Assembly (NCBI RefSeq): GCF_036781485.1
Contig: NZ_DAIQAX010000015.1
Span: forward strand, 1 to 29,462
DNA: 29,462 nucleotides
Source: Thermocrinis sp.
GTDB taxonomy: Bacteria; Aquificota; Aquificia; Aquificales; Aquificaceae
Direction of reading: 5' to 3'
Shown here: positions 23,676-29,462 of the stretch, piece by piece
Layout of the letters: each line of letters starts with the position of its first letter
Numbering within the stretch: the first letter of the stretch is position 1
Notes under the pieces: generated by a model
The model's database searches: none
Seen by the model: the letters and a program-made list of their open reading frames with translations, nothing else
What the model was told of the DNA's origin: nothing
Program-made: the position numbers and the translations under genes

Positions 23676-25187
23676 ATGGCAACCATAAGCTATGAAGAAG
23701 CACTGCAGATGTTAAAAGAGCAGTTGAAGGGTTTGGAAGAATCTGTGAAGATGGAAGAGGTGGGAGTTGTTTATTACGTTGGTGATGGCGTGGCAAGAGC
23801 TTACGGATTGGACAACGTAATGGCAAACGAGGTGGTTGAGTTTGAAGGTGGCACGCTGGGTTTGGCTTTCAACTTAGAAGAGGACAACGTAGGTTTGATT
23901 GTGCTTGGCAGTGAAAGTGGTATAAAGGAAGGCTCTCTGGTCAGAAGGACGGGTAGAATTCTCGATGCTCCCGTGGGCGAAGGTCTTATTGGTAGGGTTA
24001 TAGACCCCCTTGGAAATCCCCTAGACGGAAAGGGCCCAGTGCAGTATGAATACAGGTCTCCTGTAGAAAAGATAGCTCCTGGTGTGGTAAAGCGTAAATC
24101 TGTCCATGAGCCACTGCAAACGGGTATTAAAGCAATAGATTCAATGATTCCCATAGGAAGGGGCCAAAGGGAGCTTATTATAGGAGACCGCTCTACTGGT
24201 AAAACTACAATATGCATAGACACCATACTTAACCAAAAAGACACGGATGTTTACTGCATATACGTAGCCATAGGACAAAAGAGGTCAACCACTGCCCGGA
24301 TTATAGAACTGCTTGAAAGAAGTGGAGCGATGGAATACACATGCGTAGTGGTCGCTTCTGCCACAGATCCTGCATCCTTGCAATACTTGGCTCCCTTTGT
24401 AGGATGCACCATAGGGGAATACTTCAGGGACAACGGAAAGCATGCACTTATAATTTACGATGACCTTTCAAAGCACGCAGAAGCTTACAGACAGCTATCT
24501 TTGCTTATGAGAAGACCACCGGGAAGGGAGGCATACCCAGGGGACGTTTTCTACCTTCACTCAAGGCTTTTGGAAAGGGCTGCCAAGCTCAACGACGAGC
24601 TCGGAGCTGGATCCTTAACCGCACTGCCCATAATAGAAACAAAGGCTGGGGACGTGGCCGCATACATTCCCACAAACGTTATATCCATCACAGACGGGCA
24701 GATATACTTGGAGCCTGACCTGTTTAACAAAGGTGTAAGACCTGCCATAAACGTGGGTCTTTCAGTTTCTCGTGTAGGTGGTGCGGCACAGATAAAGGCT
24801 ATGAAACAAGTGGCTGGAACTCTTAGGTTGGATCTGGCTCAGTTCAGAGAGCTGGAAGCGTTCGTTCAGTTTGCCTCTGAACTTGACAAAGCAACTCAGC
24901 AGACCATCAACAGAGGATTGAGACTTGTAGAGCTTTTAAAGCAAGAGCCATACAATCCCATACCTGTGGAAAAGCAGATAGTGGCCATATATGCGGGGAC
25001 CAACGGATACTTGGATGACCTACCTGTGGAAGCGGTCAGAAAGTTTGAAAAACAGCTATACACATACCTTGATAAACAAAGACCCGACATCCTAAAGGAA
25101 ATAAAAGAAAAGAAAGCTCTTGACGAAGATCTAAAGAAAAAGATAGATGAAGCGCTCAAGGACTTTAAGTCTAAATTTACACCTTGA
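23676..25187 (+). CDS. atpA: ATP synthase F1 alpha subunit
   Basis: Non-catalytic nucleotide-binding alpha chain of the F1 head, 503 residues, the usual length. The P-loop GDRSTGKT is at 170-177, and the ATPase alpha/beta signature PAINVGLSVSRVGG with the arginine finger is near 355-370. TAGGAGGTAATATT precedes ATG 23676. In most bacteria atpA lies in atpIBEFHAGDC; here no other atp gene adjoins it, and a DUF72 gene follows with overlapping stop and start. Confidence 0.96.
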   Translation: MATISYEEALQMLKEQLKGLEESVKMEEVGVVYYVGDGVARAYGLDNVMANEVVEFEGGTLGLAFNLEEDNVGLIVLGSESGIKEGSLVRRTGRILDAPVGEGLIGRVIDPLGNPLDGKGPVQYEYRSPVEKIAPGVVKRKSVHEPLQTGIKAIDSMIPIGRGQRELIIGDRSTGKTTICIDTILNQKDTDVYCIYVAIGQKRSTTARIIELLERSGAMEYTCVVVASATDPASLQYLAPFVGCTIGEYFRDNGKHALIIYDDLSKHAEAYRQLSLLMRRPPGREAYPGDVFYLHSRLLERAAKLNDELGAGSLTALPIIETKAGDVAAYIPTNVISITDGQIYLEPDLFNKGVRPAINVGLSVSRVGGAAQIKAMKQVAGTLRLDLAQFRELEAFVQFASELDKATQQTINRGLRLVELLKQEPYNPIPVEKQIVAIYAGTNGYLDDLPVEAVRKFEKQLYTYLDKQRPDILKEIKEKKALDEDLKKKIDEALKDFKSKFTP

Positions 25188-25975
25188 AGGTTTATGTAGG
25201 ATGTAGTGGTTTTTACTACAGAGACTGGGTGGGGGTTTTCTACCCCCACAATTTAAAAAGACAGGAGTGGATAAAGTACTACGAAAGGTTTTTTAACGTA
25301 TTAGAGCTTAACTCTTCTTTTTATAGGTTTCCAGACAGAAGTAGTGTAAAAAGTTTATTGGAAAGGACCAGTAAGCTTAAGTTTTCTGTAAAAGCCCATC
25401 AAGTTTTCACACACAGAAGGAGCTTCTTCTCGGAGGATGTAAAAAGATTTATCTATTCCATAGAGCCCATGATTGAAGAAGAGAGGCTCATAGCCATCCT
25501 CTTCCAATTTCCACACAACTTTGGATACTCTGCAGAAAGCCTTGAGTATTTAAGGAAGATATCTAAGGAGTTTAAAGGCATAGACAAGGTGGTGGAGGTA
25601 AGAAACAAAAGCTTTAGGAGGGCTGACTTTTACCAGTTTTTGGAAGAAAATGGTTTTTCCTTAGTGAATAGTGATGCGCCGAAGGATAAGAGGTTTTTGG
25701 TGGGACCTTGGGTGGGAGTTGGAGCAATAAACTACGTCAGACTTCACGGGAAAGACCCAGAGCACCTGTACGACTATCTTTACTCTTTGGAAGAGCTGAT
25801 AAAGATTAGAAGTAAAATAAAAGAGTTGGGAGATAGGGAGACTTACATATTTTTTAACAACACTGCAAAAGCCAAAGCTGTGCTAAACGCTCTTCAAACT
25901 AAGCTCTTGTTCGGTATTGATGTAGAGATTCCAGAAAGCTTACAAAGAGCCTTTGAAGAAAGGGAGTGGGAATGA
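25184..25975 (+). CDS. DUF72 family protein (TIM-barrel-like)
   Basis: Protein of 263 residues of the widespread DUF72 (YecE-like) family, of unknown biochemical role. The N-terminal VGCSGFYYRDWVGVFYP, then LELNSSFYRFP, FSVKAHQVFTH, LFQFPHNF and YVRLHG are typical, and FFNNTAKAKAV closes the domain. It starts at a TTG overlapping the atpA stop (TTGA), so its translation depends on atpA. It is followed by a class IV aminotransferase with an ATGA overlap. Confidence 0.85.
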   Translation: MKVYVGCSGFYYRDWVGVFYPHNLKRQEWIKYYERFFNVLELNSSFYRFPDRSSVKSLLERTSKLKFSVKAHQVFTHRRSFFSEDVKRFIYSIEPMIEEERLIAILFQFPHNFGYSAESLEYLRKISKEFKGIDKVVEVRNKSFRRADFYQFLEENGFSLVNSDAPKDKRFLVGPWVGVGAINYVRLHGKDPEHLYDYLYSLEELIKIRSKIKELGDRETYIFFNNTAKAKAVLNALQTKLLFGIDVEIPESLQRAFEEREWE

Positions 25976-26706
25976 TAAATCGCACCTTGCTTTACGGAGA
26001 GGGGCTTTTTGAAACCATGAAACTGCCCATATCGGAAAAAAGGCTTAGACTACACTACGAAAGGCTAAAAGGGTCAGCAGAATTTTTTGGCATACCCTGT
26101 CCAAGTTACGAAGAGTTTAAAGAAGACTGCATGGTAGAAGTAAAGGATCAATCTTACCTTAAGTTTTGTCTGATAGCCAAGGGAGAGGACTACTACGGCG
26201 GAAAGGCTAACGATTATGGGAAGATGATCATACTCAAAAAGCTCAAACCCATTCAAGGGACTATAAAACTCACACTTTCATCCTACAGAAGACACTCTAC
26301 AGAACCCATTTGTAGGCACAAGACCACAAACTATCTATTTAACGTAATGGTAAAAAGACAAGCTTTGCAAGAGGGTTTCTACGATGGGATCATAGTAAAT
26401 GAAAGGGATGAGGTATGCGAAACTTCTTCTGCTAACCTTTTGTTCCTTAAGGGAAACACTCTTTACACGCCAGCCAAGGAAAGTGGAATACTTGAAGGCA
26501 CTACCTTGAGGATTTTGAAGGAATTTATGGATGTTAAGGAGGAGCGCATAAAGGTTGAAAGGTTAAAAGATTTTGAGGGTGCTTTTATAGTTAATGCCTT
26601 GATAGACTGCTTACCGGTTGAAATTGAAGGATTTGGCTTAAGGATTCTGAAGGGCGTGTCTTTGGAGATAAAAAAAGTTATTGAAAGGTTTGAATTTGAT
26701 GTATAA
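25972..26706 (+). CDS. Class IV aminotransferase, PabC-like
   Basis: PLP-dependent fold type IV enzyme, 244 residues from ATG 25972, which overlaps the DUF72 stop (ATGA); a GTG at 25966 is the alternative. GEGLFETMKL opens the protein, the catalytic lysine is probably K117 in RHKTTNYLFN, and DEVCETSSANLLF with GILEGTTLRIL bind PLP phosphate. Length and the GLFET start favour aminodeoxychorismate lyase (p-aminobenzoate/folate synthesis) over branched-chain or D-amino acid transaminase, which are about 30-60 residues longer, but substrate is uncertain. Confidence 0.78.
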   Translation: MINRTLLYGEGLFETMKLPISEKRLRLHYERLKGSAEFFGIPCPSYEEFKEDCMVEVKDQSYLKFCLIAKGEDYYGGKANDYGKMIILKKLKPIQGTIKLTLSSYRRHSTEPICRHKTTNYLFNVMVKRQALQEGFYDGIIVNERDEVCETSSANLLFLKGNTLYTPAKESGILEGTTLRILKEFMDVKEERIKVERLKDFEGAFIVNALIDCLPVEIEGFGLRILKGVSLEIKKVIERFEFDV

Positions 26707-26707
26707 T
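26681..26707 (+). promoter_or_regulatory. Promoter of the tRNA gene
   Basis: TTGAAA (26681-26686) and TATAAT (26702-26707) are 15 bases apart, 12 bases before the tRNA 5' end. The promoter lies across the last codons of the aminotransferase gene. Confidence 0.5.
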
Positions 26708-26719
26708 ATAAAAGGTAAA

Positions 26720-26791
26720 GGGTGCGTAGCTCAATGGCAGAGCGGGCGGCTCATAACCGCCCGGTTGGGGGTTCGAGTCCTCCCGCACCCA
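26720..26791 (+). tRNA. tRNA with anticodon CAT, probably elongator Met
   Basis: A complete 72-base cloverleaf: acceptor GGGTGCG/CGCACCC with discriminator A, D stem GCTC/GAGC, anticodon stem GGCGG/CCGCC with loop CTCATAA, five-base variable loop, T stem GGGGG/CCTCC with loop TTCGAGT. The CCA end is not encoded. The initiator features (C1-A72 mismatch, three G-C pairs before the loop) are absent, so it is elongator Met or the Ile-type that is modified to lysidine. Elongator Met is the more common. Confidence 0.93.
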
Positions 26792-26793
26792 AT

Positions 26794-27270
26794 TTACTGT
26801 AAAAACCTACCAAGCACATCTCCAAAGAACACAAAAACTCCGATCCTTATAGCACGTGCCAAAATGCTGGCTAATATAAAAGTCAAAAAGGGCATGTTAA
26901 AAATCCCAGCCAGCCAGCACACCAACTTATAAGGCTCTCCCAAAAGGACTGCAAAAAATCCATACCTGTTAAAAAGCGCCTCTCCTTTTGTGTAAAGCCT
27001 CTCTTTAAAAAGTCTTTTTACAAAGCTCTCTCCCAAAAGCTTGGCTAAAAAGAAAGCAACCACCGCACCTAATATATTTCCTACAAAGGCAACAAAACCG
27101 GCTGTGTAGGGGTTTAGCTTAAAAAAGGGTGCAGCTGCCACAAAGGGATAAGGTGGTACTGGTTGGATTATAGACTCGGTAAAGGAAAGAACGAATAAAG
27201 CGGTATAGCCATGAGACAAAACAAAGCTTTCTGCCCAAGCCTTAAGCTCTGGGAAAAACTTCTCTATCAA
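26794..27270 (-). CDS. DedA/YqaA-like membrane protein
   Basis: Membrane protein of about 158 residues with four to five hydrophobic segments. The DedA/SNARE-associated pattern is visible: ALFVLSFTESIIQPVPPYPFVAAA, then GNILGAVVAFFLAKLLGE and RYGFFAVLLGEPYKLVCWLAG. Family members act in membrane lipid turnover or proton-dependent transport. The TTG at 27270 overlaps the stop of the MBL hydrolase gene (TTGA) and is preferred to a longer frame from 27300. It ends two bases from the convergent tRNA gene. Confidence 0.78.
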   Translation of the reverse strand: MIEKFFPELKAWAESFVLSHGYTALFVLSFTESIIQPVPPYPFVAAAPFFKLNPYTAGFVAFVGNILGAVVAFFLAKLLGESFVKRLFKERLYTKGEALFNRYGFFAVLLGEPYKLVCWLAGIFNMPFLTFILASILARAIRIGVFVFFGDVLGRFLQ

Positions 27271-28028
27271 AGCTCCACCTCCATCCCATCGTAAGCGCAT
27301 ATTGTTTCCACGCCTGTTTCCCTTCTTACTTCTACCGCTATGTCTTCTAAGCTGTGGCTTGAGAGCACTTCGTAGCCAAAGTGGGTAAGTATGGCAAGTT
27401 TGGGCTTTAGATGGGAAAGGATTTTTTTAGCATCCTGAACGGTAAGATGCTCTATGTATTTTTTCTTCTCGTAAAGGGTGGTGTTTATTATGATAAGGTC
27501 CAGACCTTTTGGATAGACTTCAAGCATTCTGTCCTCGTAAAGTGCGCAGGAAACGTATAAAATCCTCCTGTTGTATAAAATGGCGTAGGTTTCTGTGTGG
27601 TGGTGTTTGTGTTTCATAACAGCCTTTATGCTCAAGCCTTTGTATTCGTATTCTTTCCCTTCTTCTAAAATAAATTCCCTTGCAGTCCTCTCCCTTCTGA
27701 CAAAGGGAAGGACTACTCTGTTTTCTCCTTCAAGGGCAGAAAGCGGAGCAAAGAGGACTAAATCCCTTTTCTTTCCTCCATCGGTGGCAGCTTCAATAAC
27801 TGAATTGATATCCGAAGAGTGGTCCAAGTGTATGTGGGATAAAACTACGCAGTTTAAATTCCTTGGGTCAAATCCCATATCGTGAAGATAGACAAAGGCT
27901 CCAGGGCCAGGGTCTGTGTGGATCCAGAGGTCAGAAAGTCTTAAAAGAAAGCCACCAGAGCGCCGGATGCGTCTGAAAACGCTTGCCCTCCCGCCCGCAG
28001 TGCCTACGAATATCAGTTTATCACTCAA
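27267..28028 (-). CDS. MBL-fold metal-dependent hydrolase
   Basis: Metallo-beta-lactamase-fold protein of 253 residues. The zinc motif HIHLDH (H65, H67, D69, H70) follows LNCVVLS; later ligands are likely the histidines in KHKHHHTE and ILTHFGYE. The N-terminal FVGTAGGRASVFR resembles the RNase Z/PhnP branch, but the substrate is not evident. It starts at a TTG inside the end of ferredoxin 2 (eight-base overlap), so it belongs to the ferredoxin transcription unit. Confidence 0.82.
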   Translation of the reverse strand: MSDKLIFVGTAGGRASVFRRIRRSGGFLLRLSDLWIHTDPGPGAFVYLHDMGFDPRNLNCVVLSHIHLDHSSDINSVIEAATDGGKKRDLVLFAPLSALEGENRVVLPFVRRERTAREFILEEGKEYEYKGLSIKAVMKHKHHHTETYAILYNRRILYVSCALYEDRMLEVYPKGLDLIIINTTLYEKKKYIEHLTVQDAKKILSHLKPKLAILTHFGYEVLSSHSLEDIAVEVRRETGVETICAYDGMEVEL

Positions 28029-28236
28029 GGATTATGGAACCGCTTGGACAGTCCTGCGCTATCTGAAAGACTCTTTCTATAAGACTTTCAGTTACAACCT
28101 TTGCATACACTATAGGAATGCCGTCTCCTCTGTCTGAGAATATCTCTGGTAATTCTTCGTAGCAAAGCCTGCAGGCAGTGCAGGTATCTATGTCAATCTT
28201 TATGCTTCCTCTGTAATTATGGACCCACTGGGGCAT
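28021..28236 (-). CDS. Ferredoxin 2, single 4Fe-4S cluster
   Basis: Ferredoxin of 71 residues from ATG 28236, with GAGG ten bases before. Cluster ligands are C19, C22, C25 and C63 (CTACRLC and DCPSG). It is clearly a paralogue of the preceding ferredoxin; both have D-x-D-T-C-T, RGDGI and CPSGSII. The start overlaps the first ferredoxin gene by 37 bases; a frame start at 28290 would add a basic stretch that is antisense-like in look. Hydrogenobacter thermophilus also has two tandem ferredoxins that serve its 2-oxoacid oxidoreductases. Confidence 0.85.
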   Translation of the reverse strand: MPQWVHNYRGSIKIDIDTCTACRLCYEELPEIFSDRGDGIPIVYAKVVTESLIERVFQIAQDCPSGSIILE

Positions 28237-28418
28237 TCGTCCGTAACCTCTTTTACCTCCTGCTCGAGCTCTGAAGGCACAACCATCCAACCATCCGGAC
28301 CAGGTGATACCACTTCTGCAATTCCATCCCCTCTGTTTTTGTATACTTCTGGCACTCTATCGTAGCAAAGCTCACAGGATGTGCAGGTATCCGGGTCTAC
28401 TTTAGTCTTCAAAGCCAT
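28200..28418 (-). CDS. Ferredoxin 1, single 4Fe-4S cluster
   Basis: Ferredoxin of 72 residues with C12, C15, C18 and C62 as cluster ligands (CTSCELC and ECPSG). Only one cluster is supported. It carries low-potential electrons to pyruvate and 2-oxoglutarate:ferredoxin oxidoreductases and other acceptors. AGGAGG precedes ATG 28418, and a TATAAT box is upstream. The extra PGPDGWM loop (38-45) is absent from the second copy. Confidence 0.9.
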   Translation of the reverse strand: MALKTKVDPDTCTSCELCYDRVPEVYKNRGDGIAEVVSPGPDGWMVVPSELEQEVKEVTDECPSGSIITEEA

Positions 28419-28451
28419 ACTTTAACCTCCTAAAAGTTTTGGATTGCATAA

Positions 28452-28457
28452 ATTATA
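28452..28457 (-). promoter_or_regulatory. Candidate -10 box of the ferredoxin operon
   Basis: TATAAT on the minus strand in the 65-base gap between sucD and ferredoxin 1, 34 bases before the ATG. GACATA, 18 bases further upstream, could be the -35 box. Confidence 0.45.
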
Positions 28458-28483
28458 TCACATTTAGAAAATAAATATGTCTT

Positions 28484-29365
28484 TCATATAACTCCGAGTG
28501 TTTCTGCCACTGTTTTACCTATAAACGCTGGGTTTTCTATAACATATACCCCAGCGTCTTTTAATGCAGCCATCTTTGCCTGAGCTGTTCCCTTTCCTCC
28601 TGTTATTATTGCTCCAGCGTGCCCCATCCTTCTACCAGGAGGAGCGGTTATACCTGCTATGTATGCAAAGACGGGTTTTTTGACGTTTTCTTTTATGTAT
28701 TCTGCCGCTTCCTCCTCTGCAGTTCCTCCGATCTCTCCAATCATAAGTATGGCTTGAGTTTCTGGATCCTGATTGAACATAGCTATAACGTCTTTGTGGG
28801 ATAGTCCATGCACTGGGTCTCCACCTATGCCTACCGCGGTAGATTGTCCAAGGCCGTAGCGCGTAAGCTGATAGGATGCTTCATAAGTTAGGGTGCCACT
28901 TCTGGAAACAATTCCAATGTTTCCCCTCTTGAAAATATGCCCTGGCATTATGCCTACCTTTGCCTCTCCGGGGGTGATAACTCCGGGACAGTTGGGACCT
29001 ATGAGCTTTGCGTTGGGATAGTTTTTAATCATGTAGTGTTTTACCTTCAGCATATCCCTTACTGGAATACCTTCTGTGATGCAAACTACAAGCTCTATGC
29101 CCGCATCTAAGGCTTCCACTATGGCATCTGCCGCAAAGGCAGGTGGGACGAATATAAGGGAACAGTTAGCTCCCCTTTCTCTGACCGCTTCTTCTACAGT
29201 GTTGAAAACTGGGATATCCTCTACAGTTTGCCCACCCTTTCCGGGAGTAACTCCAGCCACCACCTGCGTGCCATAGGCTTTACACTGCAAAGCATGAAAG
29301 GACCCTTCCTTTCCAGTAATGCCTTGGACCACAACCTTAGTATCCTTCCCCACCAGTATTGCCAT
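28484..29365 (-). CDS. sucD: Succinyl-CoA synthetase alpha subunit
   Basis: Alpha chain of succinyl-CoA synthetase, 293 residues from ATG 29365 (GGGGG eight bases before; the frame is open to 29404). In the reductive TCA cycle it makes succinyl-CoA, the substrate of 2-oxoglutarate:ferredoxin oxidoreductase. The CoA-binding VVVQGITGKEGSFH, IGPNCPGVITPGE, GIVSRSGTLTYE and GIGGDPV are typical, and the phosphorylated histidine is in GHAGA (about H249). Citryl-CoA synthetase of Hydrogenobacter has a related small subunit, but that protein is longer. No sucC is visible in the window. Confidence 0.9.
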   Translation of the reverse strand: MAILVGKDTKVVVQGITGKEGSFHALQCKAYGTQVVAGVTPGKGGQTVEDIPVFNTVEEAVRERGANCSLIFVPPAFAADAIVEALDAGIELVVCITEGIPVRDMLKVKHYMIKNYPNAKLIGPNCPGVITPGEAKVGIMPGHIFKRGNIGIVSRSGTLTYEASYQLTRYGLGQSTAVGIGGDPVHGLSHKDVIAMFNQDPETQAILMIGEIGGTAEEEAAEYIKENVKKPVFAYIAGITAPPGRRMGHAGAIITGGKGTAQAKMAALKDAGVYVIENPAFIGKTVAETLGVI

Positions 29366-29392
29366 ATCAAACCCCCATAAAAGAGTGTAAAG

Positions 29393-29398
29393 ATTATA
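29393..29398 (-). promoter_or_regulatory. Candidate extended -10 box of sucD
   Basis: TGCTATAAT on the minus strand, an extended -10 with TG one base ahead of TATAAT, 28 bases before the sucD ATG. No clear -35 box, as is common for extended -10 promoters. Confidence 0.45.
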
Positions 29399-29462
29399 GC
29401 ACAAGTGGTCTTTATTCTTGCTTATGTGGGACTTCTAAAAACTTGTAGAGCAAAAACTTAAT

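Noticed and set aside
28236..28290. Longer start for ferredoxin 2
   Set aside because: The added residues are arginine/glycine rich, lie over the first ferredoxin, and have no counterpart in the paralogue.
29412..29462. Possible C-terminal end of a gene entering from the right on the minus strand (16 codons, stop TAA)
   Set aside because: Too short to judge; it does not clearly resemble the sucC end that would be expected before sucD.
1..29462. CRISPR array, insertion sequence, integrase or phage genes
   Set aside because: No spaced repeats, transposase or integrase motifs were seen; all genes are housekeeping or metabolic.

Overview
The window looks like chromosome of a thermophilic, autotrophic, hydrogen-oxidising member of the Aquificaceae (Hydrogenobacter/Thermocrinis type). 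The main pointers are a free-standing C-terminal half of leucyl-tRNA synthetase (the alpha/beta split enzyme known from Aquifex), a five-gene 2-oxoacid:ferredoxin oxidoreductase cluster in the order D-A-B-G-E known from Hydrogenobacter thermophilus, two tandem single-cluster ferredoxins, succinyl-CoA synthetase alpha, short-form HisG, and atp genes scattered instead of grouped. The species assignment is inference. Genes are packed very tightly, often with overlapping stop and start codons, many of them TTG. No gene-free stretch exceeds 170 bases.

Layout. 135-1349 (+): an M23 peptidase with a membrane anchor and coiled coil, then a bactofilin (cell shape). 7556-1346 (-): one long, probably single transcription unit with the oxidoreductase (forDABGE-like), an unknown 92-residue protein, a CobW-family metallochaperone GTPase, and the SbtA/SbtB bicarbonate transporter and its PII-like partner. 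It has a good sigma70-type promoter and a CRP/FNR-like palindrome upstream. 8750-7700 (-): LeuRS beta and a small membrane protein, divergent from hisG (8773-9378, +) with only 22 bases between the start codons. 12478-9362 (-): YvcK/GlmR-like protein, L-aspartate oxidase, and a gene broken by an in-frame TAG. 12525-13007 (+): YceD. 19080-12993 (-): a hydrogenase operon, hypB, small subunit, large subunit, hypE, hypA, hypF, in which both structural genes are decayed and all hyp genes are intact.

19248-21116 (+): an oxygen-binding diiron-type metallo-beta-lactamase-fold protein behind an unusual repeated leader, atpC, and a TrmN6-like methyltransferase. 21664-21134 (-): pyrophosphatase. 23613-21728 (-): a shortened MglA-like GTPase and a partner protein with three related modules. 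23676-26791 (+): atpA, a DUF72 protein, a class IV aminotransferase and a tRNA with anticodon CAT. 29365-26794 (-): sucD, then ferredoxins 1 and 2, an MBL-fold hydrolase and a DedA-like membrane protein.

How the genes fit together. Ferredoxins, the 2-oxoacid:ferredoxin oxidoreductase and succinyl-CoA synthetase are all parts of the reductive TCA cycle. The SbtA/B pair beside the oxidoreductase suggests that inorganic-carbon uptake is co-expressed with reductive carboxylation. That link and the two unknown or chaperone-like genes between them are the best candidate for an undescribed functional unit. The clearest unusual observation is the pseudogenised NiFe hydrogenase inside an otherwise intact maturation operon.
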